NCBI RefSeq assembly: GCF_035989265.1 | Contig: NZ_JAYKZX010000001.1 | Span: forward strand, 558,001-622,000 | Reading direction: 5' to 3' | Length of the DNA stretch: 64,000 bases | Origin: Sphingobium sp. HWE2-09 | Lineage (GTDB): Bacteria > Pseudomonadota > Alphaproteobacteria > Sphingomonadales > Sphingomonadaceae | In this document: one piece after another, positions 1 to 9,271 of the stretch | Layout of the letters: every line of letters starts with the position of its first letter | Numbering within the stretch: position 1 is the first letter of the stretch | Position numbers and translations under genes: made by a program | Notes under the pieces: model-generated | Database searches by the model: none | What the model saw: the letters and a program-made list of their open reading frames with translations, nothing else | What the model was told of the DNA's origin: nothing

Positions 1-2853
1 GCTGAGATGGGCGACATGATGCTGGACACGCCGCTCACCGTCCAGACCTTCTTCACCAATATCCTGCTCGGGAGCAGCGTGGGCGACGTGCTGTTCGAGG
101 ACAGCCCGGCGACCGCCGCCCGCGTCATGGCCAACCGCGCCGTGGTGGCGGGTGGTCTAGCCACCATGTCGACCGCCAATGAATGGATGCCGACGATCCG
201 CGCGACCGTCTTCGGAATTATGCTGTTCATGATGCCGATCGCCCTCCTGTTCATCCTCACCCCCATCAACCTTCGGGTCGCGAGCTTCGCGCTGGGGTTG
301 TTCGTGTTCGTGGCGCTATGGGGCGTTATCGACGCCGGCATTTATCAACTTACCCTTGGCCGCGCGATGGCGGTGCTGGCAGAAATGCGGTCCAGCCATG
401 TGGCGGCCACGACCTGGATGCTTGCCCCCTCCTCCGCGATGAAGGCACTCGCCATCTTCGGCAGTTTCCGCACAGCTGCGGCGGGCCTAGCTGGAGCGTT
501 CGTGTTCACGGTGTTCCGCTTCTCCGGCAATGTCTTCTCATCCTTCACCGGCGGATCGCTTGGCGTCCAGGCCCAGGGATCGGCGGCGGCAGCGGGGGTC
601 TCGACCTCCGAAGGTCTTGCATCGGCGCTTGAGGCACAGGCCTCCGCCATGGGCACGGGCGTCCGCCGATCGGCAGCTTCGGGCTTCGGGGATTTTGGCG
701 AGCGTTCATCCTTCGGAACCAACCGCAGCTTCGGCGCCGCGGGCGCGGTTGGCGCTGCCCATGGTGGTGGCGCCCCCGGCAGTGCAGCAATGGGCCTCGG
801 CAAGATCGACGGCGCGCGGGAACTGGGCGGTCTTGCGCCCGCGCTGCATGGCCGAGACCTCAACGATCCCGCGACGGCGAGCGCCGTGCAGGCGGCGGCA
901 GCGACCGGCGCGATTCACAATTTTGCCGAGAAGGACGCGCTACGCCGCCTTGGCACCAGCTATTTCGGTAAAGGCGAAGCGGGCGAAAAGGCATTCGGCG
1001 CTTTCGCTCAGGGCCTCGTCCAATGGCGGGCTTTCGGCGATACGCGCGCTTATGGCATGATGATGCAGGCGGCGACGCGGCATTTCGAGCGCGGCGGATA
1101 TTCTCCGCAGGACGCGACGCTCAAGGCAAGCGGAGTGATCGCTGAAGCGAGTGCAGATCCCACCTTCGCCAAACTTATCGCCAACAGCTATGCGCAGGAG
1201 GAGATGCTGCGCAATGACCTGACAGCTGCGCAGGTCCAGGTCGGGGCGATGGAAGGCCGCCGGGATTATGCCAGCGGCCGGGTCGCCCAGGTAGAACGGG
1301 GTAATGTCGCGACCGAGCAGGCCCATCGCACGGGCGGGAACGAGGGCCAGCGCAACGCCGCCGACATGCTCGGCCTTCCCGTTGATGAGATGAGCCGCCG
1401 CATCGCTTTCATCAATGCCCTCTCGGGCGAAGCGCGCTCCTCCGCCATCACGCAACTCTCCCGCGCAACAGGCCGCAATGAGGCGCAGGTCGCCAAGGCT
1501 CTCGAAACCTACCGGGCGGCGACCGATCTTGGCACGGCCGATGGGGCAACGGCTGAAGCGGCGCGGGAAGGCGCCAGCGTTTATGGGCGGACCCGGGAAG
1601 CGGCAGGCTATGACTTCGCAGAACGATCGGGAAAGCTCGACGCGCAAAAGGAGGTCGGCCACGACGGCACGCGCAGCGCTGCCCGGATCGGCGAGCAGCG
1701 GCGGCAGTCGGAGAATTTCGGCTTTGCACAAGGCGCCGAGGCCGCCGGCATGTCGACGCGCGAAGCGGCGCGTCTCGACAGTTTCATTCGGTCACTGGCC
1801 GATGCGAGCGGCCACCAGCTCGACATGACGGAAGGCGGCGTGGATGGCGTTGCCGACCGGGCGCGGAACGCCAGGATGACCAGCATCGTCGAGCGCGAGC
1901 GGCTGTCGCGCATGCAGGGTCTCCTCCGGGCCAACGGCATCGAGATGAGCAAGCGGCAGATCGCCATGGACCAGAATGGCGACTTCAGGATGAACCTCAC
2001 CCCGGCAACGGCCGCGCAGATGTGGCAGGCCGGCCTTCTCAACGAAAGCCAGCTCGGAGCGATCGCCAATGGCGGCCATGCCCGCTTCAGCCTCGCCCAC
2101 AATGATCTTCTGGTTTCGAGCAGCGCAGGGTTTGAGAAATCGGCGCGCAACGACACCAGCACGCGGTTCGAGGCGGGCAAGCAGGCTGGGCCTGACACGA
2201 TCGAGCATTTCATGGGCGGTGGCGCTGAAGGTCGCGCCGCCATGGCGAACTGGCTTAAGGGCGGGTTCGAGATGGATCGCAAGGGCGATTGGCGGCTGAA
2301 ACCGCAGGTCGCTGATACGCTGCAGCGGGATGTCCAGGCCATTATGGCTCAGACAGGCTGGGAACGCTCGATCGGAAGGGTGGCTCAAGATCAGAATGTT
2401 TTCAATATCACGGCCCAAGGCGAAATCGCGGGTACGACCATCAGCACAGGCGGCGGAACGAGCACAGATCGATCGGGAAGTGGCAGCGGCCGAGTTGGAG
2501 GATCTCTTACCGTTTCAAGTCAAGAAAGCGGGACCACTAACGAAGCCGCCAGCAGTCAGCTCAGCATCGTAAACTACGATGTCAGACGAGCTATCGCCAA
2601 CGCCGAGCACGCAGCTTCGAAGGCCGGCCAACCTGCAGATGCTTTCACAAATCGCCTTACCTCAGAGATCCTTGGACCCAATGGCCTGAGAAACCGCTAC
2701 CTTGGAGATGCCGACAGCGCGCGTGGAACCACTGACCTAAATGCCCCCGTCACTTCATTTGAGCAGTCTTCGCTACTCTACAGTGGCCGCTTCTTTACCG
2801 ATTTAGCTAACGGTCCAACCGACGGTAATGGGTCGTTCAAGAAGCGCGATTAA
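1..2853 (+). CDS. traG: TraG-like conjugal transfer protein, 5' truncated by window edge
   Basis: Family: F-type TraG inner-membrane protein, which acts in mating-pair stabilisation and pilus assembly of type IV conjugation systems. The first in-frame ATG is at 7, but the frame is open to base 1, so the gene very probably starts outside the window. Hydrophobic segments lie near residues 65-115 and 145-175 (counting from the ATG at 7). A long polar, Ala/Gly/Gln-rich region without membrane segments follows to the C-terminus, which fits the periplasmic C-terminal half of TraG. The visible 948 residues already match the usual full length near 940, so this homologue is longer or differently arranged. 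It is the only transfer gene seen and marks the left edge as the end of a tra operon on a plasmid or integrative element. Confidence 0.8.
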   Translation, partial: AEMGDMMLDTPLTVQTFFTNILLGSSVGDVLFEDSPATAARVMANRAVVAGGLATMSTANEWMPTIRATVFGIMLFMMPIALLFILTPINLRVASFALGLFVFVALWGVIDAGIYQLTLGRAMAVLAEMRSSHVAATTWMLAPSSAMKALAIFGSFRTAAAGLAGAFVFTVFRFSGNVFSSFTGGSLGVQAQGSAAAAGVSTSEGLASALEAQASAMGTGVRRSAASGFGDFGERSSFGTNRSFGAAGAVGAAHGGGAPGSAAMGLGKIDGARELGGLAPALHGRDLNDPATASAVQAAAATGAIHNFAEKDALRRLGTSYFGKGEAGEKAFGAFAQGLVQWRAFGDTRAYGMMMQAATRHFERGGYSPQDATLKASGVIAEASADPTFAKLIANSYAQEEMLRNDLTAAQVQVGAMEGRRDYASGRVAQVERGNVATEQAHRTGGNEGQRNAADMLGLPVDEMSRRIAFINALSGEARSSAITQLSRATGRNEAQVAKALETYRAATDLGTADGATAEAAREGASVYGRTREAAGYDFAERSGKLDAQKEVGHDGTRSAARIGEQRRQSENFGFAQGAEAAGMSTREAARLDSFIRSLADASGHQLDMTEGGVDGVADRARNARMTSIVERERLSRMQGLLRANGIEMSKRQIAMDQNGDFRMNLTPATAAQMWQAGLLNESQLGAIANGGHARFSLAHNDLLVSSSAGFEKSARNDTSTRFEAGKQAGPDTIEHFMGGGAEGRAAMANWLKGGFEMDRKGDWRLKPQVADTLQRDVQAIMAQTGWERSIGRVAQDQNVFNITAQGEIAGTTISTGGGTSTDRSGSGSGRVGGSLTVSSQESGTTNEAASSQLSIVNYDVRRAIANAEHAASKAGQPADAFTNRLTSEILGPNGLRNRYLGDADSARGTTDLNAPVTSFEQSSLLYSGRFFTDLANGPTDGNGSFKKRD

Positions 2854-3373
2854 TGTAGCCGGGGTTAAGGGGGTTCAAAGAGCTGCCGATCCACAAAGCG
2901 CCGGACGCTGGATCCAGTGGATCAATCTCTTTCGGCACCCCTGACGGCCCATATTTCCTGCGATCCCAAAAATCGTCCTCGTGAAATTCACTGTTCTCTT
3001 GGGTTGGTAACGAAGCCAACCACTGCCGAAAAAATCCGAACGAGAGAACGAGCGCCACAGTGGGCAGAAAGAAGAAGATATTCAGGTATCCGCCGGCAGC
3101 AGAACGATAAACATCAGCCAATGCGTCCAGCTTGAGCGCCGCGAGCATGCTGAGCCAATAGACCGGCACGCCACTCCACCAGAGCTTCGCGTACCAGGCT
3201 CGCCAAAGCCATTCCCTAAGGCGAAGTTCGTCGGGCTTGCTATCGGCATCATTGGGTTCAAAGATTGCAGCCAACATTAATTCCTCGTCGCTGAACGTAC
3301 CATCTTGGATCCGCGCGAAAAGTAGATATCCCTCCGATAATGGAAGGTTTCTACCTTCCGTTATCTGGCACAC
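2837..3373 (-). CDS. small membrane protein of unknown function
   Basis: No family recognised. The 178-residue product has a charged N-terminus rich in Glu and Asp, then two hydrophobic stretches near residues 65-85 and 95-115, and a polar Pro-rich C-terminus. This looks like a two-helix inner-membrane protein. The frame opens with GTG and no strong ribosome binding site, so the start is uncertain. It converges on the TraG gene with a 17-bp overlap at the 3' ends. Codon use resembles a real gene but the assignment rests on frame length and topology only. Confidence 0.5.
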   Translation of the reverse strand: MCQITEGRNLPLSEGYLLFARIQDGTFSDEELMLAAIFEPNDADSKPDELRLREWLWRAWYAKLWWSGVPVYWLSMLAALKLDALADVYRSAAGGYLNIFFFLPTVALVLSFGFFRQWLASLPTQENSEFHEDDFWDRRKYGPSGVPKEIDPLDPASGALWIGSSLNPLNPGYINRAS

Positions 3374-3446
3374 CGAGAACCATTCATTCTCTTCGTGCTA
3401 TCCTTCGCGTCCTCTTTTTAATCTCATAAAATGCCATGGTGCGCAG

Positions 3447-3905
3447 ATCCTAGATTTCTAGACGCCTTCTGCTTTCAAAATCTGTTCCCGTTCGATCTGG
3501 GCGGGCGACACCATCCGGTTACATATGCGCTTGCGCACCGGGTCTTAGAACTCTGTGTAATTATACTCATTCTGCCGGGTTTCCTCGCGTGTTTTGTAGA
3601 TGCGCCGCCGGATGCGCTTCTGCTTGAGCGAGGAGAAGCTTTCAGCCACCGCGTGGTCATGGCGGTTGCCGCGCCGGCCCATCGAATGCTCTAGAATGAT
3701 AGCTCGGAAGGCCGCCCACTCCATGCGTGTGAACTTCGAGCTCTGATCCAAAAGGATCAGCAACCGCTGTTTCAGCTTGTGCCACCATATCGCCACGTGT
3801 GGCGCCTGCTCTGCATCGACCGGCCCGCCACCCCGCAGGATCGAGATCAATCACGACGGCAAGATAGGCAAGACTTTCAGGTACGGATGTAGGAGATGTC
3901 GAGCT
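3447..3905 (-). pseudogene. IS3-family transposase OrfB remnant (C-terminal half)
   Basis: Pieces of the rve integrase domain of an IS3-family OrfB can be read in order but in different frames: DISYIRT, then YLAVVIDL, then MEWAAF, then HSMGRRGN..AVAESF with KRIRRRIYKTREE. After NEYNYTEF there is a TAA, and the same frame continues DPVRKRICNRMVSPAQIERE, the usual OrfB end. At least two frameshifts and one stop make it inactive. The N-terminal half and OrfA are missing. The upstream end abuts an IS630 remnant. Confidence 0.75.
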
Positions 3906-4215
3906 GCGACCTGATCCTCCAGCGGGGTAGCGAGGAGCGAATTGCCGGGAGCCTGGGTCTTGTTGCGCAGCAGGGCATCAAAACCCTAGGCCATGAACAT
4001 CTCCTGCCAACTGCACACGCAGGTCATCGACTTGCCCGTCGCCGCCATGATCGCGGCGGTGCCCAAGCATATCGCCAGTAAGCAGGACGATCCGCACCTG
4101 CCACACGTGCCTCTGGGGAGATTTACGCGCTACGACGAGCGCTTCAAGCCGGACCGTGTCCGATGCTGTCACGATGATTCTGATGCCCGAACGAATCCTA
4201 CATCGGCCTGCCTGA
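3906..4215 (-). pseudogene. IS630-family transposase remnant (N-terminal helix-turn-helix part)
   Basis: Reading leftwards, the frame gives RIIVTASDTVRLEALV, KSPQRHVWQVRIVLLT, then after a frame change LGTAAIMAATGKSMTCV, SWQEMFMA, a stop, and GFDALLRNKTQAPG. This follows the N-terminal HTH region of IS630-type transposases (RLEALV..SPQKHV..RIVLLTADGLGT..IMRATGKSK..VWRWQERF). The DDE domain is absent: homology stops where the IS3 remnant begins near 3905. Frameshift plus stop show decay. Confidence 0.65.
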
Positions 4216-4429
4216 AACTCCACTCTGCTTTTCGCAGATTGTTTTGCGGCGCGGCTCGGCATGGTTTCGCAGTGCGCCGCCCCTTTCTACGATCCAAAAA
4301 TCATACTAGAGGCTGGCTAAACAAATACGAGGCGTATTTCTATTATCGACGCCTGTGCGTTGGCCGTTCGCGGGCCGGTTCCATCGGCCTCCCAATGGAC
4401 GACGCCGACACCATTTTCAGGACGAACCA

Positions 4430-5839
4430 TTGACAGATATTTTTACGCCGCCCTATCCCCACCCCCCCAAGAGCAAGCGCGGTCTTGTGATGCGATTCCT
4501 GCGCGGATGGCACAGCTGGATCCATGTGTTGTTCGACAAAAGCTATACGATGAAGATGGGCGAAATCCGTACGCCCGGCCGCACAATGTATATCGCCAAC
4601 GAACTCAGTCTGGTCGATCAAATACTGAAGGGCGGCACCGCTTATCCCAAACATAGCGAACTGGTCCGAAATTTGGACCCGCTAATCGGCAACTCGGTCT
4701 TTTCCGCCAACGGGGCGGATTGGGAAAGCCAGCGAGCGATGGTCAATCCGGCTTTCGCTCATACCGCGCTTGGCCGGTCGATGCCGCTGATGGTCGCGGC
4801 GGCCGACGATCTGGTTGCGCGGCTGGATGCGGCGGACAAGAGCCGGCCGGTCGATATCGATCCGATGATGACCCATGTCGCGGCAGACATCATATTCCGC
4901 ACGCTGTTTAGCCAGCCGCTGGACGAAACCCGCTCTAACATCATCCACACCGCCTTCGGCAAGTTTCAGCGACTGGCGCACAGCGCGTCAATGCTGCGGC
5001 TCTACGGGCTGCCGGCGAGCTGGTTCGAGAAGCGATCGAAGACACCCGCGCGCGCCATCCATGACGTGTTCCGCCCGATCGTCGAGGCCCGCTACGAAGG
5101 CTACCACGTGCGGGGAGAGGCGCAGACGCGCGACATCCTGCAATCGCTGATCGAGGCTAAGCATCCCGACACGGGGGCGCATTTCACCTGCGCGCAGGTG
5201 ATGGAGCAGGTGTCGACTATCTTTCTGGCCGGGCATGAAACATCGGCCAGCACCATGACCTGGGCGCTCTATTTGCTGGCGGAATGCGCCCATATTCAGG
5301 ACCGGGTCCGGGCCGAAGTGACCGGCGTGGCAGGGGACGCACCACTGACCGCCGCGATGCTGAAAGACATGGGCCAGCTGCGCAACATCTTCAAGGAAAC
5401 GCTGCGCCTCTATCCGCCCGTATCCTTCCTCCCGCGTGAGGTGACATGCCCGATGCCGATGCGCGACAAGCAGCTGGAACAGGGCGCGATGCTGGTCGTC
5501 GCGCCATGGCTGACGCAGCGGAACGAGGATAACTGGGCCTGTCCCCACGCTTTCGACCCCGACCGGTTCGACGATCCGACCAATGCGGAGATGGCGAAGC
5601 AGGCGTGGTTTCCCTTCGGCCGGGGGCCGCGCGTGTGCGTGGGCGCGGGTTTCGCCCAGCAGGAGGTGATGACAGTGATCGCCAGCGTCGTGCGCCGCTA
5701 TGCCCTGACCATGCCGGCAGGGTTCAAGCCCGAACCGATCAGCCGCCTTACCCTCCGCCCGCGCACCGTGATGCCAACAATATTTGCAAGAATCAATGGA
5801 ACAGCATGGCGTCCTTCTACAGCGCGACATCCATCATGA
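4430..5839 (+). CDS. cytochrome P450 monooxygenase
   Basis: A complete P450 of 469 residues. The I-helix oxygen-binding motif AGHETSAST, the ExxR motif ETLR (K-helix), and the haem loop FPFGRGPRVCVGAGFA with ligand Cys about residue 403 are all present. P450s insert one oxygen atom into an unactivated C-H or double bond using electrons from a ferredoxin or reductase. No redox partner is encoded nearby. The open frame reaches back to 4355, but a TTG at 4430 preceded by AGGA at 4419-4422 (7-nt spacing) gives the best start, with the N-terminus MTDIFTPPYPHPP. No membrane anchor is seen, so the protein is probably soluble. The substrate is unknown. The gene stands alone between transposon remnants and an IS5 element, which suggests acquired cargo. 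Confidence 0.9.
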   Translation: MTDIFTPPYPHPPKSKRGLVMRFLRGWHSWIHVLFDKSYTMKMGEIRTPGRTMYIANELSLVDQILKGGTAYPKHSELVRNLDPLIGNSVFSANGADWESQRAMVNPAFAHTALGRSMPLMVAAADDLVARLDAADKSRPVDIDPMMTHVAADIIFRTLFSQPLDETRSNIIHTAFGKFQRLAHSASMLRLYGLPASWFEKRSKTPARAIHDVFRPIVEARYEGYHVRGEAQTRDILQSLIEAKHPDTGAHFTCAQVMEQVSTIFLAGHETSASTMTWALYLLAECAHIQDRVRAEVTGVAGDAPLTAAMLKDMGQLRNIFKETLRLYPPVSFLPREVTCPMPMRDKQLEQGAMLVVAPWLTQRNEDNWACPHAFDPDRFDDPTNAEMAKQAWFPFGRGPRVCVGAGFAQQEVMTVIASVVRRYALTMPAGFKPEPISRLTLRPRTVMPTIFARINGTAWRPSTARHPS

Positions 5840-6120
5840 CGCGGAGGCTCTGGCCGCCCCGACGAAAAATCCGTCTATCGCGCGCTATGGAGCTCGTTGC
5901 GGAAGTTCCATAATATGGCGAGATCTTAGTACAATCCGCTATGCCGACTGGTCTGTCATCAATGCAGCTGACGAACTTACCGGCCCGGATGAGAGGGTGA
6001 TCCGGCCTTCCGGTGCACGCAGCGCCCATCTTTCGCCAGAACTTTCAGCCTTGCCATGGTCATCGTGATGTCGGCCTTGACGTTGACGTCATGGTTTTCA
6101 TCGAGGGGCTTAAGTTCCTC
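5840..6120. other. no confident gene between P450 and IS5 element
   Basis: On the minus strand a short peptide-like stretch (HDVNVKADITMTMARLKVL, about 6030-6110) looks coding but stops soon after. It may be the tail of a gene cut by the IS5-family insertion at 6120. No family was recognised. Confidence 0.3.
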
Positions 6121-6123
6121 TTA

Positions 6124-7077
6124 GTGTCTGATCCGAAATTAAGGTGAGTGGTATCAGCAGGTTAGCTTGACGGCTCGGCCTGTCATTGATTCATGGGTTT
6201 TGCGAAAAACTACCAAGGATCAACGATGTGGACCGATACCACTCGCGCGCTTCATGCGCGACGCGGGCTGATTTTGCCAAGTGATTTGACGAATGCCGAG
6301 TGGTTGGTGCTGGAGCCGCTGCTGCCGTCCGCCTCGCATGTGGGGCGGCCTCGCAAATGGCCGATGCGCCGGATTGTCGAAGCGATGCTTTACCTGCTGC
6401 GTGGTGGCTTGCCATGGCGGATGCTGCCCCCATGCTTTCCGCCGGTCTCGACGGTGCGGCGCTGGTTTTACCTCTGGCGCGACAACGGCCTGTGGCTGAC
6501 GATGAACCATGTGCTGCTCATGGCTTCGCGCGAGATGACGGGCCGCGAGGCCTCGCCGTCGGCGGGTGTGATCGACAGCCAGAGCATCAAAACCACGGAA
6601 AGTGGCGGTCCTTGCGGCTATGACGCTGGCAAGAAGGTGAAAGGCCGCAAGCGCCATATCCTGACCGACACCGAGGGAAACCTGGTGCATGCCGTGATCC
6701 ACACCGCTGACATTCAGGACCGCGATGGTGCGCCGATGGTGCTGCGCGAAATCATCCGGCGCTTTCCGTGGTTGCGGCACGTCTTCGCCGATGGCGGCTA
6801 TGCTGGCGACAAACTCCGGGAGGCTCTGCGGCGAATTGGGAAATGGACCGTCGAAATCATCAAGCGGTCAGACACCGCCAAAGGCTTCAAGGTGCTGCCC
6901 CGCAGATGGGTTGTTGAACGCACGCTGGCATGGCTCAACCGGAACCGACGCCTCGCCAAGGACTTCGAGCAAACCATCGCATCGGCAACGGCGTGGCTCT
7001 TCATCGCATCCATTCAACTCTTCACGCGCCGCATCGCAAGGGCATGAAATAACGCCGAATAATTATGAATCAGACAC
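6124..7077 (+). mobile_element. IS5-family insertion sequence, apparently complete
   Basis: Terminal inverted repeats read ttagtgtctgatccgaaatt at 6121-6140 and, in reverse complement, ttagtgtctgattcataatt from 7080-7061 (17 of 20 match). A TA dinucleotide lies just outside GTGTCTGAT at both ends (6122-6123 and 7078-7079), which would fit the 2-bp TA duplication of the IS427-like subgroup. The exact ends are uncertain because TTA/TAA are themselves palindromic. One intact transposase gene lies inside and the element length is about 954 bp, normal for the family. It looks potentially mobile. Confidence 0.8.
6226..7047 (+). CDS. IS5-family DDE transposase
   Basis: The product has an N-terminal DUF4096-like region with AEWLVLEPLLP, followed by a DDE transposase domain. 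Candidate catalytic residues are Asp in VIDSQSIKT, Asp in FADGGYAGDK, and Glu in VVERTLAWLNRNRRL. ATG at 6226 is preferred over the upstream ATG at 6193 because AAGGAT lies a suitable distance before it and the family usually begins MWTDTTRALHARRG. The frame is single and uninterrupted at 273 residues. It catalyses cut-and-paste movement of the enclosing element. Confidence 0.9.
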   Translation: MWTDTTRALHARRGLILPSDLTNAEWLVLEPLLPSASHVGRPRKWPMRRIVEAMLYLLRGGLPWRMLPPCFPPVSTVRRWFYLWRDNGLWLTMNHVLLMASREMTGREASPSAGVIDSQSIKTTESGGPCGYDAGKKVKGRKRHILTDTEGNLVHAVIHTADIQDRDGAPMVLREIIRRFPWLRHVFADGGYAGDKLREALRRIGKWTVEIIKRSDTAKGFKVLPRRWVVERTLAWLNRNRRLAKDFEQTIASATAWLFIASIQLFTRRIARA

Positions 7078-7320
7078 TAAGGACGCATTGACGTCAGGTG
7101 GCGACTACGGCTCCGTTCGAGATGTCTTTTACTTGCCGCAATGAGCCGATAATACGCCAGGTGGCCGAAAGCGATGGCTTCGACTATATGAGCATCGCAT
7201 AATTGAAGGCATATTAGTTCGATCGACCGCCCGTACATCAGTCGCTTTTGAAAAGCCGCAGTTAGTTACGGATATCAGTCGGCGACCAAAGGCTAAAATG
7301 AAGGAAGTCTGTTTGGAGCG

Positions 7321-8685
7321 CTAGTTCGTGTGCTGAGAGTTGGCGTGATCCGAGACACCTTTTGGTAATAACGCCGAGATCGGGACAGCGATAATTATCG
7401 GTAGCGATGCTAGGATGAACGCCAACTTAAATCCTGCTGCGCCGCCCATCTGCCCGAGCGGAACGGCAACGGCAGCGGTCCCGATGACCACGCCAAGTTG
7501 CCGGACGACGCTCAGCATCGACGTTCCATGGGCCATTCGAGCCTGCTTCATCCTGTGGAACGGCGCAGTCTGCAGCGGAACGACCGTCAGCCCGAATGAT
7601 CCGCCCGCCAACAAGAGGGTCAGTCCCAAGAGTATTTGCGATGTGGCTTCACTGGTGAGCGCGAAAGCGAGGGTGGAAACGCCAGAGCCGAGTAGGCCGA
7701 TACCCAGCACGATCCGTCCTCCAAAGAGTCTCATCAGCTTTGGCCCTGCAACGGTCGTAACGATGATGCCGACTGCATGTGTGGCCATGATGGTTCCAGC
7801 ACGAGCCGCAGAAAAGCCGTGCGGACCTTGCAGCAAAAGGGGTAGAGTGAACAGCAATCCACCGAACCCTACAGAAGCGAGAAACATGGTCGCATTGCCG
7901 GCCGCAAAATCCCTGCCCTTGAGCAGACGAAGATCGACCATAGGTGCGGCGTTTTTTAACTCTGCCTGAACGAAAGCGGCAAGAGTCACAATTCCGGCGA
8001 GGAGCGGTATGAGGATGCCGGGTCGAAAAAGCGATCCCTCCGGGGCAAACGAGAGAGCAATTGTCACGGCCATGAAACCTAAGGCACCGAGGAAAAATCC
8101 TTTGGTGTCGAATGGATTGCCCTGCTCCACGCGGTCCTCCCCGAGCCAAAGAACAGCAAGAATGAATCCGACAATGCCGATAGGCAAATTGATAAGAAAT
8201 ATCCAGCGCCAACTGGCGGCGTCGATGAGGATGCCACCGAGGAAGGGGCCGATGGCAGGTGCGACTGCGGCCGGTACCGAGAAAATCGCCGAGGCGGTGG
8301 CGCGCTCCTGTTCCGGAAATGCCCGGAACAGGATGGCCATACCAACCGGCACCAAAAGACCGCCGCCGATGCCCTGCAAGGCGCGAGCGGCGATCAGCGC
8401 TTGCATGCTCCAGGCTGCGCCACACAGGGCGGACCCAAGCGTAAAGACACCGAGCGAGAATAGAAATACACGCTTGGCGCCGAATCTGTCCGCCGCCCAG
8501 CCGCTTGCAGGCATCACTACTGCAACCATCACGACATAGGCCGTAATCGCCAGCTGAGCCAGACCAATGGATGCAGCGAACTCTGTCCTGAGTGTTGGTA
8601 TCGCGAGGTTGACAGTGGTGAGATCGAGCAGGTCCACGAACAGCGCGAACACAGTCACGATCGCGACTTTATACTTCACGGACAT
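7321..8685 (-). CDS. MFS transporter, EmrB/QacA (DHA2-like) drug:proton antiporter
   Basis: The 454-residue protein is almost wholly hydrophobic, with 12-14 predicted membrane helices. Motif A appears as GWAADRFGAKRV (loop 2-3) and antiporter motif C as GPFLGGILIDAASWRWIF (helix 5 region). LDLTTVNLAIPTL at the N-terminus is the usual DHA2 signature (D..IVNVALP). The family exports toxic amphiphiles in exchange for protons. Homology does not give the substrate. An AraC regulator lies upstream on the same strand, separated by about 590 bp, and may control it. The protein ends near SALLPKGVSDHANSQHTN and looks intact. Confidence 0.88.
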   Translation of the reverse strand: MSVKYKVAIVTVFALFVDLLDLTTVNLAIPTLRTEFAASIGLAQLAITAYVVMVAVVMPASGWAADRFGAKRVFLFSLGVFTLGSALCGAAWSMQALIAARALQGIGGGLLVPVGMAILFRAFPEQERATASAIFSVPAAVAPAIGPFLGGILIDAASWRWIFLINLPIGIVGFILAVLWLGEDRVEQGNPFDTKGFFLGALGFMAVTIALSFAPEGSLFRPGILIPLLAGIVTLAAFVQAELKNAAPMVDLRLLKGRDFAAGNATMFLASVGFGGLLFTLPLLLQGPHGFSAARAGTIMATHAVGIIVTTVAGPKLMRLFGGRIVLGIGLLGSGVSTLAFALTSEATSQILLGLTLLLAGGSFGLTVVPLQTAPFHRMKQARMAHGTSMLSVVRQLGVVIGTAAVAVPLGQMGGAAGFKLAFILASLPIIIAVPISALLPKGVSDHANSQHTN

Positions 8686-9271
8686 CGCAACATCCTTACA
8701 GGTCCTTTTCTAGCGGCCAGGCAGCACTTCCCGATGCTGGAGCGCTACCCTCAATATTCACCAGCATTACCTGATGCAGTAGCATAGACCTAAGCCTTAG
8801 CGATCCCACGTGGGCGAAATGAGCGTGACCGGGATCGGTTGTGCCGCGAGCTAGTCTGTCGCATAGGCTCAGGCTGAGCAGACACTGAGATAGCTCGCCG
8901 TATTAAGCATGAGCAGGATTTAGCTTCGTTCCTCCCCAGACATGCTTCCCACCAATGATCCGGGACGTCACGTTATCATGGCCAGCTCCTTGAGTTCGGC
9001 AGGGCATATGAAAGCTAAGTCCACCAGGTAGAATTGGACCGCTATTTGCCGACGGCGTACGACGCTGACGAAATTGCCCGTGTGATAGCTTTTATCGAAG
9101 AATGCCTTAATGTCTTTGTCGACGATGGACATACTATTGCGCCGGTCCTGTTGATGGACCAGCTGCTGCAGGCGATCCTTTATTGTGCGAGATAAAATTT
9201 GCGATCGAGTTGGGGGGCGACATTAGGCCGACTGACATCGCGAATCGGCCAGGTCGTTGCCTGTTCTCTTA
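8686..9271. other. 586-bp spacer between MFS gene and AraC gene, no confident gene
   Basis: A short plus-strand stretch around 9030-9190 reads LDRYLPTAYDADEIARVIAF and on to ILYCAR, followed by a stop. It has coding-like character but no start, no family and a different frame upstream. It may be the decayed end of a lost gene. Nothing else is recognised. Confidence 0.3.

Noticed and set aside
530..1060. Several out-of-frame reading frames inside TraG
   Set aside because: Composition artefacts of a GC-rich gene; Arg/Pro-rich and without similarity.
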